Below, one piece after another: positions 1 to 12,910 of a stretch of 64,000 nt of DNA. Position 1 is the first letter of the stretch. Each line of letters begins with the position of its first letter. Location: the NCBI RefSeq assembly GCF_029168945.1, contig NC_083602.1, positions 30,739,323 to 30,803,322 on the forward strand, read 5' to 3'. This DNA is from Cannabis sativa. Its lineage: Eukaryota; Streptophyta; Magnoliopsida; Rosales; Cannabaceae. A model generated the notes under the pieces. The model had not been told where the DNA came from and did not search any database. It worked only from the letters and a program-made list of their open reading frames with translations. The translations under genes and the position numbers were made by a program.

Positions 1-798
1 TATGTCTAATTTGTGAATTTACACTAAGTAGGGGTGTAATTGTAAAGAAAAGAGATTCTAGGTTTATTTATTAATTAAGAGACTCTATATGTCTAATTAA
101 TAATTATATTAAATGACAATATTATTTAATAATCTATTTAAGTTATTAAATAATTAGTTTTGGCATTTAAATGGTTAGAATTGGAAAATTGGCGTTTTTG
201 AGAAAATAGAAATAAAAATTGTGAAAACTGCAAAATCCAAGTGAGGCCCATTAACACCTATGGCCGGCCACTTGATTGAGTTTTTCCAATTAATATTTTC
301 ATTATTTTAATGCCAAATAATTACTAACCTAAACCTAGTAGTTGCCTATAAATAGAAAGTGATGGCTCAGTCAAAATAACAAGTTTTTTAAGAGTTTGTC
401 AGTAATTCAAAAGATTGCCTTTTAGAAAACTGAGCCTTCCACTTTCTCTCTATAGCCCACCCTACCTCTCTCTCTTTTCTTCTTCATATTTTCAAAACCT
501 CTTAGTGATAGAGTAGTGCCCACACACAACGAGTGGTACCTCAATCATAGATTGGAAGATTGTGAAGGATCATTCAAAGGGAAGGACATTCGGGCTCAGA
601 TCTTGATAATACTCTGCGACAGAAAGGATACAAGGGTTAGAGATCTGAGTGGAAGGAGACATATTATTGCGCTGCAACCAATGTAAGGTTTTCTTAACTT
701 TATATGTGTTTTATTATCGTTTTAGAAAGTTCATATTTAGGATGTTAAATAACATACTTGTGAGTAGATCTAAGATCCTGGTAAAATAAATTCCAACA
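1..798 (+). mobile_element. 3' end of a copia-family LTR (element X)
   Basis: This is the end of an LTR of the copia family that fills the first 34 kb. It matches the 3' parts of the LTRs ending at 3604 and 34213, including the conserved stretch around GATCTGAGTGGAAGGAG and the GTAAGG site near 686, and it ends in CCAACA at 798. Directly after it comes GTTAT, the middle of another LTR of the same family (compare 22551). The simplest reading is that element X inserted into the outer element's 5' LTR with GTTAT (799-803) as target duplication. The rest of X lies before the window, so the other TSD copy cannot be seen. Confidence 0.75.
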
Positions 799-3604
799 GT
801 TATGTCCTTTCCAGGGCATTGGCAAAGTTTACCAGTATCGGATGTATGGAGTATACATCGGAAGGGACCGATATTGAACTTTGATTAGATATATTAAAAT
901 TTACTGTAATATCTATTCAATTCAATATCACCTGTTGATCCTAGATCAAATGATCTTAATCCTGATATGGTTAGGTTCGATCTCAAGAGTATTATACATG
1001 TTCTTTGATTTGTTAGTTAAGCCTACTTTTGGGTCAGGGTGATACGTACATTTTGGGAACATGATAGTATAATTGAGTGGGAGCGCTAACATAAATATGG
1101 AGTCTATAACTTCTATAGGAATTTAGAAGTGAAACGATGATATCCTTCGAGCTTGGCTAAACAGAGATAAATGGTGGAGATCTTATTTCACTTCGCTGAA
1201 ATATCATTTATACGGAGCTAAGTGTTTTAAGGATAAAATACATTGAAGGTGTAACGGTAATTGTTAGGTTATATTTAGCCTATGTTTCGGGTCTGAAAAG
1301 TAAGCATTTTCTCATCTATTGGTGTCTTTTGGAGCGGTTTTACGCTTGATTTTCATTGTTTAAGGTTCCCTGGGTGTCAAAGTTCAAATTCAGTCAATTG
1401 GTGAAAACACGGGACAAACTGGCGAAAAATCGAAAAAATCTGCTCTTTGGGTGTCAGTAGTCGCGACCATGGATCGTGCTAGTCGCGACCCTTTTCTATG
1501 GTTGCGACCACGGTCGCGACTTGGAGATTTGGCAGAATCTATGTTTTTTCGAGATTTTCCTGTAGTCGCGATTAGCCTTTAAGTTGGTCGCGACCAGGTA
1601 CGAAAAACGTAGTTTTTGACCTAATTTAGATTTTTTCCCAATTGGAGACACACCTTTCATTCCTATATAAGGAACACAATTCAGAAGGTCAAAGGAAGCG
1701 AAAATAGACCTGAAAAGTGGATGAAAGTGGAGAGGAAGCTATCTTGAAGACCCGGAGCGATATCACCTTCTAGTTTCTTTCTTTTACCCTTATTCTTTCT
1801 TTGATGTTTAGTTTTGTTTCAGATTTAATCATGGATGTTATTATTGTTTTTATGAGCTAAATTTCCCATTAAGGGAGGATGATGAATGTTGTTTAAGTTT
1901 ATGTCTAGTTAATAAATAATTGTCATTCCTCCATCTTGATTGTGAATACTATCTATATTTGTGTTTAATTCCATGTGCAAGATTGATCACCTTTTACATG
2001 TTTAATGATCTCAATTCGAAATTTGAAAATTGAGATTTGAGAATGCTAAAATTGGATAGTCTAGGTTTTGATGTGAAACGAAAGTATTTACATAGCCTTA
2101 ATGACAATTAGATTATTGCTTAATGCTGATGTCATGTTGGTTTAATTAAGAAATTAATTAGAGAACATGAGATTTAGAACCTAAAAGATCTGAAAGGAGT
2201 TAGGTTAATTCATAATCTGTCATTCACTTCAAGTAAAGGATAGCAATTAGGTATTAACATTGGTAACTTAACAACAGGATTCACCTCCCTAATCTCTCAT
2301 CTTGATTAATCTTCATTTATTCTTCTAATTTTCTGAATTGTTTTATTTTATTCACAAAAAGTATTGTTTTACCAGATAGAATCATAACTATAATTTAGTA
2401 GTACTTAGTCCAATTCCTTGTGGTTCGACCTCGCTTGCGTGAGCTACTACTTGACTGCGTATACTTGCGTAGTAACCATAATTTTTGTAATAGTAATTTA
2501 GTGCCTATTCAATGTAGATCATCTATTAGAGGGTCATTGATCAAATTAGGATTATAACAATGGATAACTAATAGCGTATCTATATCGTGGAACATATAGA
2601 GCGTTCTATATGACTGAGAGTGCAATTCCAAGTTCTAAGTGTGGATTCAATAAGGAATTAATAAGTTAGGGAATTTACTTAGTAAATTCGGTTCGACTTA
2701 TTGGAAGCTCGGTTAATATAGGCCCATGGTCCCCATACTAGTTGAGACCATACTGCTTGTAAGACTCAGTTAATTGATTTTGATTAATCAATTATAATTC
2801 TAAAGTTAGACTATGTCTACTTTATAAATTTTCACTAAGCAAGGGCGAAATTGTAAAGATAAGAGATTCTAAGTTTATTTATTAATTAAGAGACTTTATA
2901 TGTCTAAATTAATAAATATATTAAATGACAATATTATTTAATAATTAACTTTTAGTTATTAAATAATGAGAATTGGCATTTAAATGGTTAAATTGAAAAA
3001 TTGGTATTTTTGAGAAAATGGGATTGAAAAATGAAAAAATGGGAAAGTTGCAAAGTTCCAAAGTGAGGCCCATTTCCCTTATATGGCCGGCCACTATGCA
3101 AGCCTTTTACCATTTATTTTTGCATTATTTTAATGTCATACAATTCTAACCTAAACCTAGATGACATTCTATAAATAGAAAGTGATGGCTTTAGGGTACT
3201 ATGACTTGCATATTGTTCCTTTCAGAAAAAGCCATAGCCGCCCCTCTCTCTCTTTTTCTTCTCTTCAATTTCGAAAGCCTTGAGTGAATGAGTAGTTCCC
3301 ACACACATCAAGTGGTATCTCAATCATAGTGTGTAAGACTGTGAAGAATCCAAACAACAAGAAGGAGAATCAGAATCAAAGGAAGGAGAGAAAGAGATCC
3401 AGGTTCAGATCTTGATTATGTTCTGCTACAGAAAGGAATCAAGGGCTAGAGATCTGAACGGAAGGAGTCATTATATTCCGCTGCACCCAATGTAAGGTTT
3501 CCTAAACTTTATATGTGTTTATTTCATTGTTTTAGAATTCATATTAGGATGTTAATGAAACATACTTGGTAGTAAATCTAGATCCTGGTAAAATATTTCC
3601 AACA
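799..3604 (+). repeat. 5' LTR of the outer copia element, interrupted
   Basis: This is plus-strand LTR sequence in two pieces, 799-1261 and 2498-3604, split by the solo LTR at 1262-2492. It aligns with the outer element's 3' LTR (22551-22908 plus 33013-34213). It ends in TTTCCAACA and is followed at once by the primer-binding site. The first roughly 300 bases of the LTR are missing because element X is inserted there, so they lie upstream of the window. Confidence 0.8.
1262..2492 (+). mobile_element. Gypsy-like solo LTR, 1231 bp, TSD GTAAT
   Basis: The segment runs from TGTTAGGTTA to TTTTGTAATA and is flanked by GTAAT at 1257-1261 and 2493-2497. The uninterrupted version of the site is visible at about 33107-33120, which proves the insertion. 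The end is TA rather than CA, probably a point change. The 3' part, with a TGGTTCGACCTCG motif near 2420, resembles LTR ends of plant Ty3/gypsy elements. No coding sequence is present, so it is a solo LTR left by LTR-LTR recombination. The clade assignment is inference. Confidence 0.75.
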
Positions 3605-3605
3605 A

Positions 3606-3623
3606 TTGGCACCAGAGCCATGG
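3606..3623 (+). other. Primer-binding site of the outer element
   Basis: TTGGCACCAGAGCCATGG lies two bases after the LTR end. Ty1/copia elements normally carry TGGTATCAGAGCCATGG here, complementary to the 3' end of initiator tRNA-Met. The two intact relatives in this window do have TGGTATCAGAGC (17218-17236 and 31076-31094). The outer copy has changed TAT to CAC within it, in keeping with its greater age. Confidence 0.8.
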
Positions 3624-6600
3624 TAATAATTTACTTTCATGAATTATGAATTAAAACGATGATATATGTTGATTTGGATGGTTTCATGTTGATCTGTGTG
3701 TTATATGATGATTGATTGACGCTTGTGAAATTTAATAAAAAATAATTGAATTTTCGTTTCTGGAGTCATTTTTATTGGATAGTTTGGAAAAAATTAAGCA
3801 ATTTCCTTTTTTACAGAACTCAATTTCGATTTTATTTGAATTAATTATGATTTTTTGAAGATTTGAAAAAATCGGGGGTGGTGACACACACTTGGGCGCG
3901 CGGCTGGCTGCTGGCAGCACCCTTTGTGCGCCCAAGCAGCCCCTTGAGCCCAAGGATGTGCACCCGGATGGTGTGCTTTGCATACCGTCCATACAGCTCA
4001 AAGTTTTTTCGTTTTTCTTCGATTTTTCATGCTATTTCATGGAATTAACTTCCGATTTTTTGTGTAGTTTTATATTTTGATTTTTACTTTTCATATTTCA
4101 AATCTAATTATCAGAAATAAATTAATTTGATTTTTCAAAATTGATTTTAGATATTAGTGTAATTTGAATTTAAAAATAGGTAAAAATTTATTTGTGCTTA
4201 CTTCTTTTCTTATTTTTTAAAATTTGATTATTTTATCTTATTTTTAAATCTAATGTTAGATATTAAATTCCTTTTATAAAATATTCTATTTTAAGTAATT
4301 TGACATTATTTAGATTTAAAATAAGATTACTATAATCATAGTATTTTAAATAGAAATAAGATATTTTTGCTAACTTTTAAATTTTGTTATTTTTACTTAA
4401 ATTAAATTATAAAATCAGAAAATGGTATGTATTTATCATTTTATTTTATTGAATATTTAATTTATAAATAAACATGAAATTTAAAAGGTGGTTAGCAAAT
4501 TTTTTTTGAAATGATATTTAGGTTAGTTGAAACCTAATTTTTCAAAAATGTCGGTTTATTTTTCAATTTTTTGTCGAAAATTATTTTTTATTTAAATTTA
4601 TTTTCGAATTTTTTTTTATTAATTAATTTAAAATTATATAAATCCTACATCCAACTATCCAATCTAACTTGTTACAGGAGTTTGTGTTTTAGATTGTTTG
4701 TAAGTTTTTCTAAAACCTATTATTGCTTGATCTAAATTGTCATGGTTAACTTGTTGACAGATCCAATGATGTGATTTTAACCCATGGTTCAATTGTCAAT
4801 AGGTCAAGTAAATAATTTGTAACAGGTAAATTTTACATTCTTCTTTCATCTGTGTATGACCTAGTAACATGATAGTATCCATCCAAATCTGTCTGCCTGT
4901 GTGAGCCTATATGTTTACTTTATGTTTAGATGCATATAGGTTGTTGCTAAATAAAATGTCACACCATGATAGATTTTATTTAGGCCCATTTAGTTTTTGG
5001 GCCTATTCAATTAATAACAGTTATTTATTTTAAGGTTAAATTCCTCACTTTTGGGCCTTGTGTGAGAGATGGGGGCCAATAGAGGTGGGTACGACATACT
5101 GAACCCAACTCCCCCTCACATGAACTACCCCAATTGTGAAGGCTCATTTGTCTAATTTGAATAATTGTATTAGATTAATTAAATTAGTTTAACCTAATAA
5201 AATTGATTAGTAACATAATTAACTTTTAAAATATATGAATTTTTTTTTTATTATTTTTATATTTTAAAGTTAATTTTAAGAAAAACACTCTTAGTTTAAG
5301 ATATTATTTCTAGATAAACTATTTGTATTTTTCTTGTATTTAATAAAATAAAGAATTTTAACTAACTAGATTCTTTTTATTTTAATTATTTCATTAAATA
5401 TTCCTATTTAAGTTATAAATTAGTTATTACTAACTAATTTTTCTTATCAACTTAAATTTGAATATCTTTTGAATTTAAAATTAAGTTGAGGAATTCTAGG
5501 AGTTTGTTATTGAAGACTCTAGAGATATTTTTTTTAAGTTGTTAAACTTAAAATGGAATATTTTTAAATTAGGTAGTTACAACTTAATTTTGATATTTAA
5601 TTAAATTTTATTTAGAAATTTTCAAGTTGGTTATTTTAGATTCTTTCGATAACAACTTAAATTAGATATTTTCCAAATTTTGAAAAGATACTTAATTAAA
5701 TTGAGATATTTTCTAGATAGTTATTTCTATACTAGTTATTATTTCTAATATTAAAATAGAAAAATATCATTGATTGTGAAATTAATTGTTTAATAATTAA
5801 TTTTGGTACAATTCAAATTAACAATATTTTTCCTAGTATTAAACTAGAAATTAATAATTAAGCCTACTCTATACTTAATTATTTATTTCTTGAATTTAAT
5901 ACATTTAATTAAATTGAAAATTAAATATCTAAGTTGATTTTCATCATGATACTTAAATATTGTTATTTTCATGACATTTAATTAAATAGAAAATTATTTT
6001 AAGTTGAAAATTTTTTATAACAACTTAAATTTGAATAATTTTCAAAATATATTTTATTTTATTCTATTAATCTTTTCCCACAATTTCGAAATTGCATTTC
6101 TTAAATGCAGAAATTTCGAATTTTATTTGAAAAATAGATTAAAGTTAAAAATTATTTATTTTGGACCAACTTAAATCAATGATTTTTTCATTTAATGATT
6201 AATTAAAATAAATGAACTAAAATATATTATAATTATAAAAAATGATTAATTAGTCAATGAAAGTCTAGATAGATATTGTTTGTTTTGCTTGAAGTATTTT
6301 TCTAGTGATATTTAATTAAATAGAAAATTAATATTTATGTTGATTCTTAATCATGATACTTAAATATTTGAAATTTTTTCTTAAATATTTAATTAAATAG
6401 GAAAATTATATTTTTGTTGTAAATTAATTTTATTAATTAATTTTGGGCCAACATAAAATTAGAATAATTTTTTTCAGGATTTATTTTTATTTTATTTTAA
6501 CAAGCATTTTCAAAAATTGTATTCTTATACACTTCATTTTTCGAAATGCAATATATACTTATAGAAAATTAAATTTGAGTTGAAAATTAATTTAAATTAA

Positions 6601-6862
6601 TTTTGAAACAACTTAAATTAAATAATTTTCTTAATATTTATTAGAAATTATTACTAAGATGGAAATAATTCATGTTATTTTCATATCCATCTAAGTATAA
6701 TTTATAAATATTAAATTAAAATTTATATTTAAAATTTTTCATTCTAAATTGGAAATTTTAAATAAATAAATATATATTTAAAATAAATTGATTAAAATAA
6801 ATATTAGAAGAAAATACACTTTAAATAATGAGCTTTATTATTAGGACATTCGATCTCCATTG
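3624..6862 (+). other. Untranslated leader of the outer element (first part)
   Basis: This AT-rich leader has no credible open reading frame and aligns, in reverse orientation, with the leaders of element 1 (14280-17217) and element 2 (28020-31074). It contains a GC-rich patch at 3873-3992 in otherwise AT-rich DNA. The leader is cut at 6862 by element 1 and resumes at 19167. The target bases CATTG (6858-6862) recur at 19167-19171. Confidence 0.7.
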
Positions 6863-8790
6863 TGTTGGAATTATTTTTACCAGGATCTTAGATCTACTCA
6901 CAAGTATGTTGATTTAACAACCTAAATATGAACTTCTAAAACGATAAACAAAACACATAAAAGTTAAGAATAACTTACAGTGATGGCAGCGGAATTAAGT
7001 GTCTCCTTCCACTCAGATCTCTAACCCTTGATTCCTGTCTGTAGCAGAGTATAATCAAGATCTGAGCCCGAATGTCCTTCAGTTGGATGTGATCCTTCAC
7101 AGTCTTCCAAACTATGATTGAGGTACTGTATGCTGTGTGTGGGCACTTCTCTCTCACAAAGGAACTCGAAATTACTCTCTTTTCTCTCTATATTTCTTGT
7201 ATTATGATTGCATTCAAAGGCTTCCTAGAGAGAAGAGAGGGGCGGCAATATATAGTGAAAGGGAGAGCTCAACTTTCCAAATAAACAGTCTCCTCTTTTA
7301 CTATGTAATTGATTAACTGCCTTATTTAGTGTGATCCACCACTTTCCTATTATTGCTAGGCTTTGATTAGCAATTACATGGCAATTAAAATTAAAAATAA
7401 TAATTGGGAAGCATGCAAAGAGGTGGTCGGCCATGGTGTGTTATGGGCCTCACTTGGATTTTGCAGTTTCCTCAATTTTATTTCTATTTCTCCAAAAATG
7501 CCATTTTTCCAATTCTAATCATTTAAATGCCAAAACTAATTATTTAATAACTAAAATAGATTATTAAATAATATTGTCATTTAAAATAATTATTAATTAG
7601 ACATACAAAGTCTCTCAATTAATAATTAAACCTAGAAACCCTTTTATTTACAATTTCATCCTTAAACTGTGAGAATTCACAAATTAGACATAGTCTAACT
7701 TTTAGAATTATAATTGATTAATTATAAATCAATTATAGAGTCTTACAAACAGTATAGTCTCAACTAGAATGGGGACCATGGATCTATATTGCTGAGCTTC
7801 CAATAAGTTGAACCGATTTACCGAGTAAATCTCTAACTTATTAATTCCTTGTTGAATCCACTCTTAGAACTTGGAATTGCACTCTCAAACTTATATAGAG
7901 TATATTATATGTTTCACGATATCCATATGCTATCTCATTTAACCATTGTTATAATCTTAATGTGATTAACAGATCCTCTATATAGATGATTTACATCGAG
8001 ATGGAACAAATTTACCGTTTACACCCCTCAATGTATTTTGCCCCTTAAAACACTTAGTTACCTGTAAATGATGTTTTAGTGATCTAATATATAGTCACTG
8101 AAACAAGAGCTCATCCATTTACTTCTATTTAACTAAGCTCGAAGGGAATCATCACTTGACTTCTATACACCAGTAGAAGCTATAGATTCCATATTTATGT
8201 TCAGCACTCCCACTCAGTTATGCTATCATGTTCCCAAAATATACGTATCACCCTGACCCAAAAGTAGGCTTAACTAATAAATCAAAGAACATGAATAGCA
8301 CTCCTGAGATTGAGCCTGTGCATATCAGGATTTAGATTCTCTTAATCTAAGATCAACTTCTGACATTGACTTGGAAAGATACAACGGTAAGTTTATAATA
8401 TCTTATCTAAGTTCAAAATCGGTCCAGTCCAATGTATACTCCATACATTCGAAACTAGTATACTTTACCAATGTTCTAGAAAGAACATAACACTTACTCC
8501 AAGTGTAAGTATACTTTATCGTTGATTATCACATCAGTGTAAATCCAAAACACTGATGAACAGGGACTAAGTCTTTTGAATCATATAATCACAATCACAT
8601 TCCATTGTATTGACAATACTGTAATTGTGAATGACTATATGTTCTGGATTTAACTGATTTTGTGCATATATTAAATATGTATATTAAACCATAAACATGT
8701 AACATACATGTAAACATAAATCACTTCAAAATTCTATATTGATGATTAATCAGATTGTAATGGATTTTATTTAGGGCACAAAACCCAACA
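6863..8790 (-). repeat. 3' LTR of element 1
   Basis: The LTR runs from TGTTGGAATT to AAACCCAACA on the plus strand. It is nearly identical to 17237-19166. On the element's own strand it starts TGTTGGGTTTTGTGCCC and ends CCAACA. The purine tract follows at 8791-8806. Short open frames here, such as 7225-7434, recur in every LTR copy and are not genes. Confidence 0.9.
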
Positions 8791-9568
8791 AACTCCCACT
8801 TGCACTAACATAAAACAAATTTTGCACTACAATCAATCTTTCGTCTCGATCCTCTGATCAAGTGTAGTATATTTGAATCTACCCATATTTCTGAAACCAG
8901 GTTCATAAAACTTATGAAACCTCCTTAACTATATGCTTTACTCATCAAGGGATACTGAAATCCTTACTGCCCATTAAGTACATCTGAACAAACAGAAGAC
9001 ATATCTCTCAAATTTTAAAATTTGGAATTGAGATAATGTAGTGTAGAATTTTCTTCAGTAAAATAACTTTGTGGTAATTTCGAATTTACAAAGTTATATC
9101 TTCTCTAATGAAGCTTGAATTATTATAGATGTGTTTTTACACTCTTCTACAATGATTCCTCCACCCCCAGAGTAACCACCATCTCAAAATTCTTTATGAG
9201 TCGGTGTGGATATATATTAGGATCACTAATGCATGGTTCCTTAATATCTAACATATGGGTCACTTTTATAATTTTTCTTGATTGTCCCCTAATGTTCCCC
9301 ATTTTATTACATCTCAGATGACTCCCACTCAATAGTAGATGTCTGGTTAAACAATATTTTTGACCTCTTATTATTGTTTTGAGGGATATCTCGTTGTGAC
9401 TTAATATCTTAGTCTGAAACTGTAAGTTTCTTCAAGACTACATCAACAACATAGCAGTCTAGTATTTGAAGTGTAAAATACTTGCTAGAGATTAAGCAAT
9501 CAAATCAAGATACCATAAAATATTATGAGGATTAGAAATCTTGGTTCAAGTCATTCGAATAGACTATG
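8791..9568 (-). pseudogene. Decayed pol remnant of element 1 (3' part)
   Basis: On the minus strand this follows the degenerate reverse transcriptase/RNase H remnant seen better in the outer element (21588-21900). Patches align with 62184-62900 and 24822-25570, for example around CTCCCACTCAATAG at 9324, the complement of the RNase H 'ATPDIAYAVG'-type region. Stops and frameshifts are frequent and no function remains. The segment ends at the solo LTR insertion; the direct repeat CTATG is at 9564-9568. Confidence 0.6.
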
Positions 9569-11882
9569 TGTAACACCCTAACTAACATAGGCGTATTACG
9601 TGATTTTTAAACATGTTGTGCAGCTCGTTGCTAATCAACGAGGTTTATGGAAAACGTGATTAATTAAAATTTTTGCTTTTTAATTAAACTTGTAAAATAT
9701 TTATACAAAAGACTCGGGATCCCGATTACAAAATCATTTACAAAAGTTTACTGTTTATACAAAATATTTGTTGCCTAGCGACTAGTTACAAAAAAATAGC
9801 CTCGCTGTCCCGATGATCGTACGCTCCAGGCCTAACCGCCCCGACATGTACAATCTTCATAGGCTCGTTCACGGTCCATCAGCTCTAGCCTTGCCTTTAC
9901 CTACACATAAACATAGCACTGTGAGTCGACAGACTCAGTAAGAAAAGCATAATAATACTCATACATAAATCCTGGTCATGATCAGACGCCCATACCCCTG
10001 ATCATAACCCTAACTGCCGTGTCCAACACGATACTGAGTCCCCCTAACTGTCGTGTCCAACACGGTACAGAGTTCTGAACGTTCATAGGGACGGTACTAT
10101 TGACAAGTAACAGCCTAATCGGTCGAACCGGTCATACTCCGGCTGCTGGTCATACTCCAGCCTGTACCGACGTGTTACAGTATCAGCCTAATCGGTCGAA
10201 CCGGTCATACTCCGGCTACTGGTCGTACTCCAGCCTGTACCGACGTGATACGTCAAATAGTACGGAACCACCAACCTAAGAATCAGCCTAATCGGTCGTA
10301 CCGGTCATACTCCGGCTGCTGGTCATACTCCAGCCTATACCGACGTGACACAGTTGGATGGTTCGAAGCCAACATACATAACTAATGTAATCTAACAGGC
10401 TTCCTACATGCACGCTAAACATGTAATCTACATATGCATATTGTTATACTAATCTTACCTGGATTCCGAATTCAGGTGTGCCGGTCAACCTGACTGGAAC
10501 TATCTGCGCGGCGGATTACAGGCTCCTAAACCATAAAAATCACAACACTATAAGTGATACGCTAAATCACTTCCCGGGGACTTAAACTAGGAACTAAAAG
10601 TTTCCCTATCGATAAAAAGCATGGCAATACCCCAAATAACATAAAAACGAGGAAACTAGGGTTCCTAAAAATTCCCCAACCGGTAGTCCGGTTCTGCAAC
10701 CGGAATTCCGGTTCTGAGAATTCCTGGACCCTCATCCGGAATTCCGGTTGCACAACCGGAATTCCGGTTCCTCGCAGGAACTTTTCAAAAATTCACACAA
10801 TGCTCAAATCAATTCCAAACCACCCCAAAACTTCCAGACCTATTCTAAATACCCCAAAGAATATTTCTAAAGCATCTACACAGCCCAGAAAACACAGAAT
10901 CAAAAATCACCATTAAAGCTCCAAGCTTTGAGTTCAAAACTCAAACTTGGTTAAACCTAGATAACATGCATCCAAACTAGCTCAAATCATCCTAAACATG
11001 CATATAACAACCTCTGAAAACTACTATAAACTTCAACAAAATCACAGCAACAGATTTTACCCATTTCTCTTTGAAAACCATAGTTTTGAGCTAAAAACTT
11101 CCAAGCTTGAAATCAAAGCAAATATCATGCATTCACTAACTCTAAACTACTTAAAATAACAAGATTAATCCACTGAAAATATCAACAATTCACAGCAGCA
11201 AGAACATATCAAAAACCAAGCATGCATCATCATCTAATTAAACATTTTCTAAAAATTACCAAAGGAAAAGGTTTAGAAACTTTACCAAGGCTTGAAGAAC
11301 ACTTAGATTGAAGGAAAATAGCTTGAAAACCAGAAATCCCAGCCCTAGAAACACTCTACCAGCCGAGAGAGAGAGAGAGGAAAAGAGAGCTTTGATTTTT
11401 CTTTCAAATTTTCTAACTTTGTAAATTTTGAATAAAAGGAAATAACATGCTCAATTAACACTCTTTATTCAGCCAACACATAATTAAATAAACATATAAT
11501 TCAATTAAATAAAGTCCACTAATGGACAAAATATCATTGGGGCAAAAAGACCATTTTGCCCCTCCACACTAAAATAACATGAATAACACTAAAGGGGTAT
11601 TTTTGGGAAATTCTAAATTCCCGGCCATTCCCGACATTCCCAATGTCTAATAAACCGTCCCAAACTACTAACATACTAAGTTGTGATTTTACTGAGCCAA
11701 ACACCGAGTTCCAAAATACCGGGCACCGGAAATGCAAAATTATGAAAACTATTAAATGACATAAAAATGCATCTCTGAAATCAAAAATAACAATATAATA
11801 ATTATTTAAATGGCTATAAAAAATTTTCATAATTAAACGTGATTAACTGCTAATTTCCAAATTAAACTAAGCGGTCTTTACA
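9569..11882. mobile_element. 2.3-kb solo LTR nested in element 1, TSD CTATG
   Basis: The segment starts TGTAACACCC and ends TCTTTACA, giving short inverted ends TGTAA/TTACA and TG...CA termini. It is flanked by CTATG at 9564-9568 and 11883-11887. Element 2 has the same pol region without the insert (25555-25600), which confirms the boundaries. It is more GC-rich than its host, with three 64-bp repeats, repeated CCGGAATTCCGG palindromes and a GA tract near 11367. It holds no coding capacity. A solo LTR of a large Ty3/gypsy element is the most likely identity; a defective element with only one recognisable end type is less likely. Confidence 0.8.
10111..10347. repeat. Three 64-bp repeats inside the solo LTR
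   Basis: Units at 10111-10174, 10184-10247 and 10284-10347 each begin CAGCCTAATCGGTCG and end CCGACGTG, with only a few differences. Spacers are 9 and 36 bases. A shorter pair containing CGTGTCCAACACG lies just upstream, at about 10011-10070. These are internal subrepeats of an LTR, not a CRISPR array. Confidence 0.85.
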
Positions 11883-11887
11883 CTATG

Positions 11888-12828
11888 CAAGAATTCTTCT
11901 ATCTTATTCTCATAATTCTGATAAGTTATTTCTATCCATGTGAATGGTTAGATTTATTTTATCAGTGATGTTCTTAAGTTCCTATCACAAGTGTCAACCA
12001 AATGAAGATGGGTAAAGAATTTTAATATTCTCCCACTCAACTAAGGTAATGTGATACATTATCAAAGAACTTTAATGGTATCATTAACTATTACAATAGT
12101 AAATCTAAACTGGAACATATAATCAAGATCAAGGATTTATTTTGATAATAGCTATTTATTATATTATTTCCATGTTTAAAATTATGTGTCACAAAGAGTA
12201 CTGTGGAATAAAGTCCACCCCTAAGTATATAGAGATTATGATCCACTCCTAAAGGCTGTATAGATCATGATTCCCTAAGTGTGATAGAGAATATGTGGAG
12301 TTGACTATAATCCAGAGTTCATTAGATATAAAAGATCGTTGAACTGCATATTATTCTTAACTTTTCTCCATCCCTATCAGATCAAAAGATCTTTTTATTA
12401 AACAAATTCTCAATAATTGTTGTAGAATTAACAATTATTCATAAACATAGAAATAATTTCTAGTGTTTATGTAGTAATAACTCTGTAAGGAGTTTAAGTA
12501 ACTATAGAATTTGTATCAATAATAAAAACACATACACATACAAACATAATAAATATAACAAGTGGTAATTGATTTATAAAGTATTGAAGCTCAACTCATA
12601 AATTGCAATTAAAAATCAATTTTATTATAAACCAAAAAAAATTGTTTGCAATATTATGAGAAACAAACAGGGAATAAAATCCCAAACTTGAAATCCAAAT
12701 TGTTTTAAAAATTAAACAATTAATTCAAAAAAAAAAATTGAGCTTCTTCTTTATCATAGACGACCTCCATCTACAATCAAGCTTTCAGATCTAACTCGCT
12801 AAGACAACATCCGAGTTTAAGAAGCTTG
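11888..12828 (-). pseudogene. Decayed pol remnant of element 1 (5' part)
   Basis: This minus-strand sequence lies between the end of gag and the solo LTR. It corresponds to 25575-26560 in element 2. Near 12364-12390 it contains the complement of a degenerate integrase 'TDRGGE'-type motif (ATCTGATAGGGATGG on the minus strand). The frame is interrupted many times. Together with 8791-9568 only about 1.7 kb of pol-derived DNA is left, where an intact copia pol needs over 3 kb. Confidence 0.55.
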
Positions 12829-12910
12829 AGCTATAAGAAGAAGAATAAACAAGGTTAGTAGTCCAAAATTAATAATCCAAATGGATAATAATTCACTAAA
12901 ACACATCAGT

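Noticed and set aside
3732..4080. Overlapping frames over the GC-rich patch of the leader
   Set aside because: They exist only because GC-rich sequence lacks stops. The patch differs completely between copies.
10111..10347. Spaced repeats resembling a short CRISPR array
   Set aside because: Units are 64 bp, spacers are unequal (9 and 36 bp), and the array sits inside a plant solo LTR.
10562..11830. Short minus frames (63 and 98 codons) in the solo LTR
   Set aside because: They overlap palindromic and AT-rich LTR sequence and match no retroelement protein.
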